DNA of 64,000 nt from Streptomyces sp. ISL-36 (GCF_018614205.1 NZ_JAGGOS010000113.1:16132-80131), one strand, 5' to 3'. Counted from the stretch's first letter, positions 45,146 to 54,719 are shown. The notes: generated by a model not told the origin, from the sequence alone. Made by a program: numbers and translations.

Positions 45146-45238
45146 CCGAGCCCTTCCCTGCCGTGGATCTGCACGGCCTCGTCGAGGGCGGCGAGCGCCC
45201 ACTCGGTGAGCGGTGCCACCACCGACGCGCTGGAGCGG

Positions 45239-45262
45239 TTCGAGTCGTCATTCGAGTCGTCA
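45239..45262. repeat. Perfect 12-bp tandem duplication
   Basis: TTCGAGTCGTCA occurs twice in tandem in the 186-bp gap before the PcaDC gene. A minus-strand reading of this gap resembles the end of some coding sequence but lacks a start, so I do not call a gene. Confidence 0.8.
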
Positions 45263-45331
45263 GGGGGACAGGAACCGCTACGGCCCGACCCGGCGATGTG
45301 AGATTTCATGACACATGAGAGGGTCTGGCGG

Positions 45332-46600
45332 GTGAGCGAGACACCACCGAACACCCTGCAATACCGCGTCGACGGGCGAGACGACGCTCCAGTCCTGGTA
45401 CTGGGCCCCTCCCTGGGTACCACCTGGCACATGTGGGACCGGCAGATCCCCGAGCTCACGCGCCAGTGGCGCATCGTCCGCTTCGACCTGCCCGGCCACG
45501 GCGGCGCCCCCGCCCGCCCCTTCACCTCCGTCGGCGAGCTCGGCGACCGGCTGCTCGCCACCCTCGACGAGCTGGGCGTCCAGCGCTTCGGCTACGCGGG
45601 CTGCTCCATCGGCGGCGCGGTCGGCCTCGACCTCGCGCTGCGGGCCCCCCACCGGGTCGCCTCGCTGGCCCTGGTCGCCACCTCGCCCCGGTTCGGCAGC
45701 GCCGACGAGTTCCGCCAGCGCGGCGTGATCGTCCGTACCAACGGTCTCGAACCGATCGCCCGTACATCGCCCGAGCAGTGGTTCACCCCCGGCTTCGCCG
45801 CCGCCCAGCCCGCGATCGTCGAGTGGGCCGTGCAGATGGTCCGCACCACCGACCCCGGCTGCTACATCGGCGCCTGCGAGGCGCTCGCCGTCTTCGACGT
45901 CCGTGAGGCCCTGGGCCGGATCGGCGTTCCCGCCCTCGTCCTCGTCGGCTCCGACGACCAGGTCACCGGCCCGGCCGAGGCCCGCACGCTGGTCGCCGGC
46001 ATAGCCGACGCCCGGCTCGCAGTCGTCCCCGGCGCCTCGCACCTCGCCCCCGTCGAGCAGCCCGCCGCCGTCACCGAACTGCTCACGCACCACTTCGCCG
46101 GGATCGTCCACGACACCCAGAGCGCCCTGCCCGCCCCGCCCATGCCTCCCATCTCCGCCCCGGTCGTACCGGTCGCCGAGATCGCCCCCGCCGGGACCGA
46201 CCCGCAGACCGCCGGAGCCGTCCGGCCGGACCCGTACGACACCGGGCTGAAGCTGCGGCGCGAGATCCTCGGCGACGCACACGTCGACCAGGTCCTCCAG
46301 GACGACTTCGCCGCCGACCTCCAGTCGCTGGTCACCCGCTACGCCTGGGGCGAGGTCTGGAGCCGGGACGGCCTCGACCGCCGCACCCGCAGCTGCATCA
46401 CCCTCACGGCCCTGATCGCCGGCGGTCACCTCGACGCCCTCGCCGACCACACCCGCGCCGCCCTGCGCAACGGGCTGACCCCCGACGAGATCGGCGAGGT
46501 GGTCCTGCACACCTCGGTCTACTGCGGGCTGCCCGCCGCCGAGAGCGCCCTGCGCGTCGTCGCCAGGGTGATCAAGGAGGAGACCACACCCCAGGCGTAG
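45332..46600 (+). CDS. pcaL: PcaD-PcaC fusion: 3-oxoadipate enol-lactonase/4-carboxymuconolactone decarboxylase
   Basis: This bifunctional enzyme of the protocatechuate branch of the beta-ketoadipate pathway has about 422 residues. Residues 1-255 are an alpha/beta hydrolase with nucleophile in GYAGCSIGGAVG and histidine in PGASHLAPVEQP. A Pro-rich linker (about 255-295) leads to the carboxymuconolactone decarboxylase domain (300-415), with SCITLTALIAGGHLDAL and VVLHTSVYCGLPAAESAL. The GTG start has GAGAGGG 8 nt upstream; an ATG 24 bp further out is possible. No other pca genes are in the window, which is unusual. Confidence 0.9.
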   Translation: MSETPPNTLQYRVDGRDDAPVLVLGPSLGTTWHMWDRQIPELTRQWRIVRFDLPGHGGAPARPFTSVGELGDRLLATLDELGVQRFGYAGCSIGGAVGLDLALRAPHRVASLALVATSPRFGSADEFRQRGVIVRTNGLEPIARTSPEQWFTPGFAAAQPAIVEWAVQMVRTTDPGCYIGACEALAVFDVREALGRIGVPALVLVGSDDQVTGPAEARTLVAGIADARLAVVPGASHLAPVEQPAAVTELLTHHFAGIVHDTQSALPAPPMPPISAPVVPVAEIAPAGTDPQTAGAVRPDPYDTGLKLRREILGDAHVDQVLQDDFAADLQSLVTRYAWGEVWSRDGLDRRTRSCITLTALIAGGHLDALADHTRAALRNGLTPDEIGEVVLHTSVYCGLPAAESALRVVARVIKEETTPQA

Positions 46601-46640
46601 CCTGGGCGGGCATGCCCGCACCGTCGTGAGGTGGAGTCCT

Positions 46641-47273
46641 GTGAAGCTGACGAAGAAGTCGCACGCCTGCATCCGGCTGGAGAAGAACGGCCGTACGCTC
46701 GTCATCGACCCCGGTGGCTTCAGTGAAGAGGACTCCGCGCTCGGCGCCGACGCGGTGCTCGTCACCCACGAGCACCCCGACCACTTCGACGAGGGCCGGC
46801 TGCGAGCGGGCCTGGAGGCCAACCCGGCCGCCGAGATCTGGACCCTGCGGAGCGTCGCCGAGAAGCTGTCCACGGCCTTCCCCGGCCGCGTCCACACCGT
46901 CGGCCACGGCGACACCTTCTCCGTGGCCGGCTTCGACGTACAGGTGCACGGTGAACTGCACGCCGTGATCCACCCGGACATTCCGCGGATCACCAACATC
47001 GGCTTCCTGGTGGACGGCGCCGTCTTCCACCCCGGCGACGCGCTGACCGTCCCCGAGCAGCCCGTGGACACGCTGATGCTGCCCGTGATGGCCCCCTGGA
47101 ACAAGATCTCCGAGGTCATCGACTACGTACGCGAGGTCAAGCCGCGCCGGGCCTTCGACGTCCACGACGCCCTGCTCACCGACCTGGCCCGGCCCATCTA
47201 CGACCGGCAGATCGGCGCCCTCGGCGGTACCGACCACAGCCGGCTGACCCCGGGCGACTCCACCGAGCTGTGA
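46641..47273 (+). CDS. MBL-fold metal-dependent hydrolase
   Basis: This 210-residue UlaG/beta-lactamase-superfamily type protein contains the metal-binding VTHEHPDHFDEG near residue 45, HGELHAVIHPD, FHPGDALTVP and a C-terminal FDVHDALLTD. The substrate is unknown. GAGGTGGAG lies upstream of the GTG start. It follows the PcaDC gene by 40 bp on the same strand. Confidence 0.9.
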   Translation: MKLTKKSHACIRLEKNGRTLVIDPGGFSEEDSALGADAVLVTHEHPDHFDEGRLRAGLEANPAAEIWTLRSVAEKLSTAFPGRVHTVGHGDTFSVAGFDVQVHGELHAVIHPDIPRITNIGFLVDGAVFHPGDALTVPEQPVDTLMLPVMAPWNKISEVIDYVREVKPRRAFDVHDALLTDLARPIYDRQIGALGGTDHSRLTPGDSTEL

Positions 47274-47318
47274 CCGTCACGACCGCGACTGTCACACCCC
47301 GCCGTTAGGCTTGCGTGC

Positions 47319-48098
47319 ATGCGCATCGCGACCTGGAACGTCAATTCGATCACTGCCCGGCTGCCCCGTCTCCTCGCCTGGCTGGAGAGCAGCGGCACGG
47401 ACGTGCTGTGCCTCCAGGAGACCAAGTGCACGGTTGAGCAGTTCCCCACCGAGGAGCTGCGCGAGCTGGGTTACGAGTCGGTCGTGAACGCCACCGGACG
47501 GTGGAACGGCGTGGCCCTGCTCTCCAAGGTCGGCCTCGAGGACGTGGTCATGGGCCTGCCCGGCGGTCCCGACTACGAAGGCGTGCAGGAGCCGCGGGCG
47601 ATCTCCGCGACCTGCGGCCCGGTCCGCGTCTGGTCGGTGTACGTGCCCAACGGCCGCGAGGTCGCCCACGAGCACTACGCGTACAAGCTGCGCTGGCTGG
47701 AGGCGCTCCAGGCAGCCGTGGCCGAGGACGCCGCCGGCGGGCGGCCCTTCGCCGTCCTCGGCGACTACAACATCGCCCCGACCGACGACGACGTCTGGGA
47801 CATCGGCGTCTTCGACGGCGCCACCCACGTCACCGCGCCCGAGCGCGCCGCACTGGCCGGACTGCGCGAGACCGGCCTCACGGACGTGGTCCCGCGCCCC
47901 CTCAAGTACGACCACCCCTTCACGTACTGGGACTACCGCCAGCTCTGCTTCCCGAAGAACAGGGGCATGCGCATCGACCTGGTGTACGGCAACAAGCCGT
48001 TCGCCGACGCCGTCAAGGACAGCTACGTCGACCGCGAGGAGCGCAAGGGCAAGGGCGCCTCCGACCACGCACCGGTCGTCGTCGACCTCGACGTCTAG
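47319..48098 (+). CDS. xthA: Exodeoxyribonuclease III
   Basis: This is the 259-residue AP endonuclease/3'-5' exonuclease of base-excision repair. It has MRIATWNVNSITARLPRLLAWL, metal-binding LQETK, GDYNIAPTDDDVWD and the C-terminal GASDHAPVVVDLDV, all catalytic motifs of the family. A TAGGCT box ends 7 nt before the ATG, so the transcript is probably leaderless. Confidence 0.95.
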   Translation: MRIATWNVNSITARLPRLLAWLESSGTDVLCLQETKCTVEQFPTEELRELGYESVVNATGRWNGVALLSKVGLEDVVMGLPGGPDYEGVQEPRAISATCGPVRVWSVYVPNGREVAHEHYAYKLRWLEALQAAVAEDAAGGRPFAVLGDYNIAPTDDDVWDIGVFDGATHVTAPERAALAGLRETGLTDVVPRPLKYDHPFTYWDYRQLCFPKNRGMRIDLVYGNKPFADAVKDSYVDREERKGKGASDHAPVVVDLDV

Positions 48099-48161
48099 CC
48101 CTTCCCGCACGTCGTCGGGCCGGAGCGCCGGCGTCGCGGACCGCCCCTTAGGGTGTGGTCC

Positions 48162-49100
48162 GTGACAGAGCCCCCCGTCCCGTCCGCCGCCCCGCGGCGG
48201 GGCCGCCGCCGTGCCGCCGTCGCGCTCGCTCTCGCGACCTCGTGCGCTCTCGCCACCGCATGCGCGACGGACCGGGAGGCGCCGCGCGCCGAAGCCGCGG
48301 CGCGTGCCGCGGACGGCCGCAAGGGCTCCGGGACCGCCGCGAACGCCCTGATGCGTCCGGCCGGCTCCGCGATGACGGTGATCGCCCACCGCGGCGCTTC
48401 GTCCGCCGCGCCCGAGAACACCCTGGTCTCGGACGAGGTCGCCCGGCGGGGCGGCGCCCGGTGGATCGAGAACGACGTCCAGCCGAGCCGGGACGGTGTG
48501 CCGTACGTCCTCCACGACACCACGGTCGACCGCACCACCGACGGCACCGGGCCCGTCCGCGGACTGACCGCCGCGCAGCTGGACGCGCTCGACGCGGGCT
48601 CCTGGTTCTCACCCGTCTACGCCGGCGCCCGGGTCCCGACCCTGGCCGCCCAGTTGGAGGATCTGCGCGTCCGCGGCGGGAACCTGGTCCTGGAGATCAA
48701 GGGCAGGCACAGCCGTGACGAGGTGGCCCGGATCGTCCGGCTCGTCCGGGACCACGGCATGGCCGACCGGGTGCTCGTGCAGAGTTTCGACGTGGACGCG
48801 CTGCGGCAGACCCGCGCACTGGCCCCCGAACTTCCGCTGGGCCTGCTGCGTGCCACGCTCGACCCCGACCCGGTCGCGGTCGCCGAGGAACTCGGCCTGA
48901 GCGCGTACAACCCGTCCGCCGACGAGCTGTCCGCCCACCCGGGCGTGGTGAAGGACCTGCACGCGGCCGGGGTCGCCGTGATGGTGTGGACGGTCGACAG
49001 CCCGGCCCGGTGGAGGGAGCTGGACGCTCTCGGCGCCGACGCGGTCATCACCAACCGCCCGGCCGAACTCACGGGCTGGAACGCCGCCCGCCCGAACTGA
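48162..49100 (+). CDS. Glycerophosphodiester phosphodiesterase lipoprotein
   Basis: This 312-residue exported enzyme hydrolyses glycerophosphodiesters to glycerol-3-phosphate. The signal sequence ends in the lipobox ALATAC (cysteine near residue 34). The GDPD TIM barrel has IAHRGASSAAPENT, ENDVQPSRDG, LHDTTVDRTTDGTG and the C-terminal VMVWTVDSPARWRELDALGADAVITNRP. The first metal-site motif reads E-N-D, as in typical E-x-D. GTG 48162 follows a TAGGGT box by 7 nt. Confidence 0.93.
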   Translation: MTEPPVPSAAPRRGRRRAAVALALATSCALATACATDREAPRAEAAARAADGRKGSGTAANALMRPAGSAMTVIAHRGASSAAPENTLVSDEVARRGGARWIENDVQPSRDGVPYVLHDTTVDRTTDGTGPVRGLTAAQLDALDAGSWFSPVYAGARVPTLAAQLEDLRVRGGNLVLEIKGRHSRDEVARIVRLVRDHGMADRVLVQSFDVDALRQTRALAPELPLGLLRATLDPDPVAVAEELGLSAYNPSADELSAHPGVVKDLHAAGVAVMVWTVDSPARWRELDALGADAVITNRPAELTGWNAARPN

Positions 49101-49120
49101 CCGGACCGCCGCCCGCCCGA

Positions 49121-49153
49121 ACCGGCCGGTACGTCACCCGGTACCGGGCCGGT
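49121..49153 (+). terminator. Hairpin after GDPD gene
   Basis: Two 6-bp stem parts (49121-49132 with 49141-49146 and 49148-49153) are separated by one bulged base, with an 8-nt loop. It lies 20 bp after the stop. Confidence 0.5.
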
Positions 49154-49264
49154 CAGGGGCTTCGCGGATCCTGCCGGGCGCGGCGATCCAGCCCCGCTGG
49201 GCGTCCGTGACGATCTCCGCGCGCCGGGTGGTGCCACGGGAGGGTGCAGTGCGACGCTGGTCGG

Positions 49265-49702
49265 ATGAACATCCCGTTCCTGGACAACTGGCGCAAGCGG
49301 CACGAGGCCGATCCCTCCCCTCTGGCCGCGGCCCTCGACCGCGATCCCGAGGGCGTGGGCGAACTGCTCGCCGAGTGCGAGCTGCTGCGCGCCAGGGCCC
49401 AGGCCGCCGGGGTGAGGCTCGACGACACCCCGCTCTCGCTGGTGGCGATCGATCAGCTGCCCCCGCGCTGGCGCGACGACCCCGAGGAACTGCCCTGGCT
49501 GGGTAACGACGCCGGGCTCTATCTGGGCACGGTCATCGTACGGACGGTGCCGGGCGCCGGCTGGCACGTGTGGCCCGGAGGGCAGCCGGTGGTCCGGCTC
49601 GCCTCGGGCCGGGAGATCAACGTGGTCGAGGCCGGCCTCGACTGGGCCGTGAGCGGATCACCGGAGCTGTCCCAGGTGTACGCGGAGGCCGCCGAATTCT
49701 GA
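49265..49702 (+). CDS. DUF6278 family protein
   Basis: This 145-residue protein, common in Streptomyces and of unknown function, is recognisable by MNIPFLDNWRKRHEADPS at the N-terminus and LPWLGNDAGLYLGTVIVRTVPGAGWHVWPGGQPVVRLASGREINVV in the centre. It ends GSPELSQVYAEAAEF. No signal peptide is present. The ATG at 49265 is chosen over one 21 bp upstream because the conserved sequence starts there. Confidence 0.82.
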   Translation: MNIPFLDNWRKRHEADPSPLAAALDRDPEGVGELLAECELLRARAQAAGVRLDDTPLSLVAIDQLPPRWRDDPEELPWLGNDAGLYLGTVIVRTVPGAGWHVWPGGQPVVRLASGREINVVEAGLDWAVSGSPELSQVYAEAAEF

Positions 49703-49844
49703 GGCGTCCGTTCGTACGATCAGCCACCCCTCCGCAGTAAATACGGCTTATGCCGCTTTTATGCGTGTCGGGCGTGAAGTCCCTTTTCGTGGTGGATAGT
49801 TTGCGCTGACCTCGACACAGCTGAGAAATGGGGCAGGGCAGCGT

Positions 49845-50591
49845 ATGGCCGTCGTCGATCCGTTGATCGAGCTGCGAGACGTCAACAAGCACTACGGCAC
49901 GTTGCACGTCCTGCAGGGCATCAATCTCACCGTCGGCCGCGGAGAGGTGGTGGTGGTCATCGGCCCGTCGGGGTCGGGCAAGTCGACGCTCTGCCGGGCG
50001 GTGAACCGCCTGGAGTCCGTCGAGTCGGGTGAGATCGTCATCGACGGCCGGCCCCTCCCGGAGGAGGGGAAGGCGCTGGCCCGGCTCCGCGCCGACGTCG
50101 GCATGGTCTTCCAGTCCTTCAACCTCTTCGCGCACAAGACCGTCCTCGCCAATGTCTCCCTCGCCCAGATCAAGGTCCGCAAGCGCAAGCGCGAGGACGC
50201 CGACCACCGTTCCCGTGAACTCCTCGACCGGGTCGGCCTCGCCGCCCACGCCGACAAGTTCCCCGCCCAGCTCTCCGGCGGACAGCAACAACGCGTCGCC
50301 ATCGCCCGCGCCCTCGCCATGGACCCCAAGGCGCTGCTCTTCGACGAGCCGACCTCCGCCCTCGACCCCGAGATGATCAACGAGGTCCTGGAGGTGATGC
50401 AGCAGCTGGCCCGCGAGGGCATGACCATGGTCGTCGTCACCCACGAGATGGGCTTCGCGCGCTCCGCCGCCCACCGCGTCGTCTTCATGGCCGACGGCCG
50501 CATCGTCGAGGACCGCACGCCGGAGGAGTTCTTCACCAGCCCGCGCAGCGAGCGCGCCAAGGACTTCCTGTCCAAGATCCTGAAGCACTGA
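49845..50591 (+). CDS. Glutamate/polar amino acid ABC ATP-binding protein
   Basis: This 248-residue GluA/GlnQ-type ATPase has Walker A GPSGSGKSTLCRAVN, Q-loop FQSFNLFAH, signature LSGGQQQRVAIARALAMDP, Walker B LLFDEPTSALDPE and H-loop VTHEMGFAR. It is the first gene of a four-gene amino acid importer in the order ATPase, binding protein, permease, permease, as in gluABCD. A TAGTTT box about 50 bp upstream may be part of the promoter. Confidence 0.93.
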   Translation: MAVVDPLIELRDVNKHYGTLHVLQGINLTVGRGEVVVVIGPSGSGKSTLCRAVNRLESVESGEIVIDGRPLPEEGKALARLRADVGMVFQSFNLFAHKTVLANVSLAQIKVRKRKREDADHRSRELLDRVGLAAHADKFPAQLSGGQQQRVAIARALAMDPKALLFDEPTSALDPEMINEVLEVMQQLAREGMTMVVVTHEMGFARSAAHRVVFMADGRIVEDRTPEEFFTSPRSERAKDFLSKILKH

Positions 50592-50606
50592 GCGGGGGAC
50601 GCCGTC

Positions 50607-51524
50607 ATGCACCGTACGCATCGCATCCTCGCCGCCATCGCGCTCCTGGCCCTCGCCGTGACAGGCCTGGGCGGATGCGGCAAGGAGGGCAGCCCGCCCG
50701 TCAAGGGCCCGCAGCCCGACGAACTTCCCACCTACCAGGTCCAGTCGGCCTTCAAGCTGCCCGACTCCGCGACATGGACGAAGGCGAAGAGACGCGGCCA
50801 TCTGATCGTCGGTGCCAAGGAGGACCAGCCCTACATGGGCGAGAAGGACCCGGCCACCGGGCGCTACTCCGGCTTCGACATCGAGATCGCCAGGATGCTG
50901 GCGGCCTCGCTCGGCTTCGACCCGGACTCGATCCAGTTCAGGACCATCGCCTCGGCCAACCGCGAAACCGCCCTGCAGAACGGCCAGATCGACTACTACG
51001 TCGGCACCTACACCATCAACGACAACCGCAAGAAGCTGGTCGGCTTCGCCGGCCCCTACTACATGGCCGGCCAGTCCCTCCTGGTCCGCACCGACGAGAA
51101 CGACATCGACGGGCCCCAGGACCTCGACGGCAAGCGCGTCTGCTCGGCCGCCGGATCCACCCCGTACCAGCGGATCGCGAAGGACTACCCGAGGGCCGAC
51201 CTCGTCGCCTACGACACCTACTCGGTCTGCGTCGACAACCTGCTCACCTACCAGGTCGACGCCGTCACCACCGACGACACGATCCTCATGGGCTACGCGG
51301 CCAAGGTCCCCGACGAACTCAAGGTCGTCGGCAGGCCGTTCTCCAAGGAGCCGTACGGCATCGGCGTCCCCCGGAGCGACAACGCCCTGCGCTTCGCCCT
51401 CGACGACGCCCTCGCCACCCATGAGAAGAACGGCGACTGGAAGAAGGCGTACGACGTGACCCTCGGCCTCTCCGGCGTCCCCGCCCCCGAGCCGCCCGCC
51501 ATCGACCGCTACCCGGCGAGCTGA
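50607..51524 (+). CDS. Glutamate-type substrate-binding lipoprotein
   Basis: The 305-residue protein has lipobox TGLGGC (cysteine near 24). The SBP_bac_3 fold has GHLIVGAKEDQPYMGEKDPATGRYSGFDIEIARMLA and the periplasmic core QNGQIDYYVGTYTINDNRKKLVGFAGPYYMAGQSLLVR. It closely resembles GluB-type glutamate receptors. A cysteine pair (RVCSAAGS and YSVCVDNLL) could form a disulphide. Confidence 0.92.
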   Translation: MHRTHRILAAIALLALAVTGLGGCGKEGSPPVKGPQPDELPTYQVQSAFKLPDSATWTKAKRRGHLIVGAKEDQPYMGEKDPATGRYSGFDIEIARMLAASLGFDPDSIQFRTIASANRETALQNGQIDYYVGTYTINDNRKKLVGFAGPYYMAGQSLLVRTDENDIDGPQDLDGKRVCSAAGSTPYQRIAKDYPRADLVAYDTYSVCVDNLLTYQVDAVTTDDTILMGYAAKVPDELKVVGRPFSKEPYGIGVPRSDNALRFALDDALATHEKNGDWKKAYDVTLGLSGVPAPEPPAIDRYPAS

Positions 51525-51540
51525 GGAGGGATCCCCTCAC

Positions 51541-52185
51541 ATGGACGTCCTGACAGAGAACTTCTCACGCTACGGCGAAGGCTTCCTCGGCACCGTCGAA
51601 CTCACCGTCTACGCCTCGCTCCTCGCCCTCGTGCTGGGCTTCGTCATGGCCTCCTTCCGGGCCGCGCCGGTCGGCTCCCTCCGGGTCTTCGGCACCGTCT
51701 GGGTCACCGTGCTCCGCAACACCCCGCTCACCCTGCTCTTCTTCGCCGTGATGCTCGGCCTGCCGCGCTTCGGACTCGTGCTGCCCTTCCAGCTGTTCGC
51801 GGTCCTCGCGCTCGGCTGCTACACCTCCGCCTTCGTCTGCGAGGCGCTGCGCTCCGGCATCAACACCGTGCCGCGCGGCCAGGGAGAGGCGGCCCGCAGC
51901 CTCGGCATGACCTTCGGGCAGACCCTGGGCGCCGTCGTCCTGCCCCAGGCGTTCCGGTCCGTCATCCCGCCCATCGGCTCCACGCTCATCGCGCTCGCCA
52001 AGAACTCCGCCATCGCCGGCGCCTTCAGCGTCACCGAACTCCTCGGCACCTACAAGACGTTGAGCGAGCTCGGCTACAACATCATCTGGACCTTCGTCTG
52101 GATCGCCGTCGGCTACCTGATCATCACCCTCACCATCAGCGCGATCTTCAACGTCCTGGAGAGCCGCTGGGGAGTCGCCCGATGA
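51541..52185 (+). CDS. Amino acid ABC permease (GluC-like)
   Basis: The 214-residue HisM-family permease has about five helices and the EAA-loop region LRSGINTVPRGQGEAARSLGMTFGQTLGAVVLPQAFRSVIPPIGSTLIALAKNSAIAG. GAGGAGGG precedes the ATG by about 8 nt. It overlaps the second permease by ATGA. Confidence 0.92.
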   Translation: MDVLTENFSRYGEGFLGTVELTVYASLLALVLGFVMASFRAAPVGSLRVFGTVWVTVLRNTPLTLLFFAVMLGLPRFGLVLPFQLFAVLALGCYTSAFVCEALRSGINTVPRGQGEAARSLGMTFGQTLGAVVLPQAFRSVIPPIGSTLIALAKNSAIAGAFSVTELLGTYKTLSELGYNIIWTFVWIAVGYLIITLTISAIFNVLESRWGVAR

Positions 52186-53054
52186 CCCAGTCCACCGCCC
52201 TGTACGACATCCCCGGCCCCCACACCCGCAAGCGGCATCTGCTCTACGGCGTCCTCTCGACCGCGCTCCTCCTGGCCCTGGTCGGCTGGATCCTCTACCT
52301 CCTCTTCGACACCGAACAGTTCACCGGCACCAAGTGGTCCCCCTTCGCGTACGAGGGGATCCAGGAGCTGCTGCTGCGCGGCCTCGGGAACACGCTCAAG
52401 GCCTTCGCGTACGCCTCGGTGCTCTCGCTCGCGCTCGGCGGCCTCCTCGCGACCGGACGTCTCTCCGACCACCGGGTCTTCCGCTGGGTGGCGACGCTCT
52501 TCGTCGAGTTCTTCCGCGCCATGCCCGTCCTGGTCATGATCTTCTTCATCTTCGTGGCGCTGAAGGTCCAGCCGCTGCCCGCGCTGGTCGCCGGACTGAC
52601 CCTCTACAACGGCTCGGTCCTCGCTGAGGTGTTCCGTACCGGGGTCAACTCCGTCGACCGCGGGCAGCGGGAGGCGGCGTACGCCCTCGGCATGCGCAAG
52701 ACGCAGGTGATGACCCACGTCCTGGTGCCGCAGGCCGTCCGGGCCATGCTGCCGGCCATCATCAGCCAGTTGGTGGTGGCCCTGAAGGACACCTCCCTCG
52801 GCTTCCTCATCACCTACGAGGAGTTCCTGCACGCGGGCAAGCTGATCGCGTCGAACCTCGACTACGACCTGCCGTTCATCCCGGTCGTCATGGTGATCTC
52901 ACCGATCTACATCGGGATGTGCGTCCTGCTCTCCTGGTTCGCCACCTGGGTGGCGAAGAAGGAGCGCCGCAGCCCGAAGACGAAGGCCGTCGAGGTCCCC
53001 CCGGCCGGACCAGGAACGCTGCTGCCGGGCGGGGGTCCCCCCGCGGGGCCGTAG
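52182..53054 (+). CDS. Amino acid ABC permease (GluD-like)
   Basis: The 290-residue second permease has an N-terminal extension and about six helices. The EAA-loop motif is FRTGVNSVDRGQREAAYALGMRKTQVMTHVLVPQAVRAMLPAIISQLVVALKDTSLG. The C-terminal tail is Pro/Gly-rich and ends about 50 bp from the convergent CocE-like gene. It forms a heterodimer with the preceding permease. Confidence 0.92.
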   Translation: MTQSTALYDIPGPHTRKRHLLYGVLSTALLLALVGWILYLLFDTEQFTGTKWSPFAYEGIQELLLRGLGNTLKAFAYASVLSLALGGLLATGRLSDHRVFRWVATLFVEFFRAMPVLVMIFFIFVALKVQPLPALVAGLTLYNGSVLAEVFRTGVNSVDRGQREAAYALGMRKTQVMTHVLVPQAVRAMLPAIISQLVVALKDTSLGFLITYEEFLHAGKLIASNLDYDLPFIPVVMVISPIYIGMCVLLSWFATWVAKKERRSPKTKAVEVPPAGPGTLLPGGGPPAGP

Positions 53055-53106
53055 CGGCCGCGCAGTGGTGCGTAGGGAGCCATGCCCGCCCGGCAGCAGC
53101 CGGTGA

Positions 53107-54669
53107 TCACTCTTCCCGCAGCGGGACCGACACGTACGACGGGTCGGCCGACGGGGAGGAGAAGGTCAGCTGTGCGCCGGTCGGGTTGTGCTCGATGTAG
53201 AGCGGGTCGACCGTGTCGACGACCAGGGTGAGACGGTGGCCCGCCGGCACGTCGTAGGCCGTGGAGAAGAGCTCCAGGTCGACGCTGAACGGTGTGCCGG
53301 GTGTCTTGCCGTGGAAGGTGTACGGGGCATTGCTGACCAGCTTGCCGAGGCCGAGCGGGCCCACGTCGTAGAGGTACGCGACGAGGGTGCCGCTCTCCTC
53401 GGTGGACGTGACCGTGGTGTGGAGTACCGGCGTGCCCCGCACCTTCTGGACGTCGTCGTACCGCTCGGACTGCCACACGCCGGCGAACGCGCGGGGGAGC
53501 AGCGGGATCGAGGCGACGGGCGGGGTCCGGAGGAACTGGTCCAGGACGTTGGAGAGGAGGACGACGCCGCCGTTGGCGCCGGAGTCGACGTTCGCCCAGA
53601 TCTTCCGGGAGTCGCCGAGGGCGATCCTCCGCTGGTCCGCACCGACCGACTTCCAGTCGGGATAGCCCTCGTAGCCGCCGCCGGAACGGGAGGTGAGCTG
53701 AACGGGCTGCTCGCGGTCGATGCCGTTGGCGACGCCCTTGAGGTGGTGGTCGAACCAGCGGTGCGCGCTGGTCCAGGTGTCGTTGGGCAGCCCGAGCAGG
53801 CCGGTTCCCTCGGCGGTGGCGTGGTCGCCGGGACGGAACTCAAGGCGCTTGGGACCCTTGAGCTTCTCGTAGAAGGACGCGTACTGGTTGGGCGGGAAGA
53901 TGGTGTCGCCCCAGGCGTTGCCGAGCATGATCGCCGCGCCGTTGGCGTTGATCCGGTCCAGGTACGTGACGGCGGAGCGCTTCTCGCCCCAGGCGATCAT
54001 CTCGTCCTCCCGGGAGAGGTCGGAGGAGAGGAAGTCGCCCAGGACTTGCCGCAGTTCGGGGCCGGGGCGGCCGGTGAGGTAGCCCGCGCCGCCGAGCAGC
54101 GCGGCGGCCTGGAGGTGCTGGGTGCGGCCGCTGTAGATGGACTCGATGAGGTCGGCCCAGCCGCTGAGCGCCGCGACGGCCTTGATCCGCTTGTCGTGCG
54201 CGGAGGCGAGGAGGCTGATCCCGGCTCCGTACGAGACACCTGCCATGCCGACCTTGTCGGGATCGGCGGGGGTGTTCGCGAGGGCCCAGTCGATGACCTT
54301 GGAGGCATCGGCGACGTCCCTCGGTCCGGCGGTCTCGATCTCGCCGCCGGACTGCCAGAAGCCGCGCGAGTTGTAACTGACCACCACATAGCCGGAGTCG
54401 GCGAGATTCCGGGCCTGGACGAGGTATTCGATCTGGGGCATGGCCCAGCTGGTGGGGAGCACGATCACGGGATGGCGGGCGGAGCCGTCGGCGCCGGCCG
54501 GGCTGACGACATTGGCCTTGAGGATCGTGCCGCCGTCGCCGGCGATGTCGACGAAGCGGACGGTCGTGCCGGAATCGGCGGTCTGTGCGGCGTGGGCGGC
54601 GGGGGCGAGCCCGAGCGCCGTCCCCGCCACGAGGGCGGCCGAGACGGCGAGGGCCAAGGGTATGCGCAC
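53107..54669 (-). CDS. Secreted CocE/NonD or X-Pro dipeptidyl-peptidase-like hydrolase
   Basis: This 520-residue exported serine hydrolase has signal peptide MRIPLALAVSAALVAGTALGLAPAAHA. The alpha/beta hydrolase part (about 30-320) contains nucleophile motif GMAGVSYGAGIS, and WGDTIFPPNQ and GDHAT correspond to the aspartate and histidine. A C-terminal jelly-roll region (about 350-515) is as in the X-Pro peptidase/cocaine esterase superfamily. The substrate may be a peptide or ester. It is downstream of the radical SAM gene on the same strand, but a 157-bp gap with repeated GTTACC elements suggests its own control. Confidence 0.88.
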   Translation of the reverse strand: MRIPLALAVSAALVAGTALGLAPAAHAAQTADSGTTVRFVDIAGDGGTILKANVVSPAGADGSARHPVIVLPTSWAMPQIEYLVQARNLADSGYVVVSYNSRGFWQSGGEIETAGPRDVADASKVIDWALANTPADPDKVGMAGVSYGAGISLLASAHDKRIKAVAALSGWADLIESIYSGRTQHLQAAALLGGAGYLTGRPGPELRQVLGDFLSSDLSREDEMIAWGEKRSAVTYLDRINANGAAIMLGNAWGDTIFPPNQYASFYEKLKGPKRLEFRPGDHATAEGTGLLGLPNDTWTSAHRWFDHHLKGVANGIDREQPVQLTSRSGGGYEGYPDWKSVGADQRRIALGDSRKIWANVDSGANGGVVLLSNVLDQFLRTPPVASIPLLPRAFAGVWQSERYDDVQKVRGTPVLHTTVTSTEESGTLVAYLYDVGPLGLGKLVSNAPYTFHGKTPGTPFSVDLELFSTAYDVPAGHRLTLVVDTVDPLYIEHNPTGAQLTFSSPSADPSYVSVPLREE

Positions 54670-54719
54670 GGGTCACTCCTCACTGGTGTCACTGATGGGG
54701 GGCAGTGAAAGTGACCCGA

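Noticed and set aside
45146..45331. Possible minus-strand gene remnant before the PcaDC gene
   Set aside because: A short segment reads like the end of a helical protein, but there is no start codon context or identifiable parent, so a pseudogene call is not supported.
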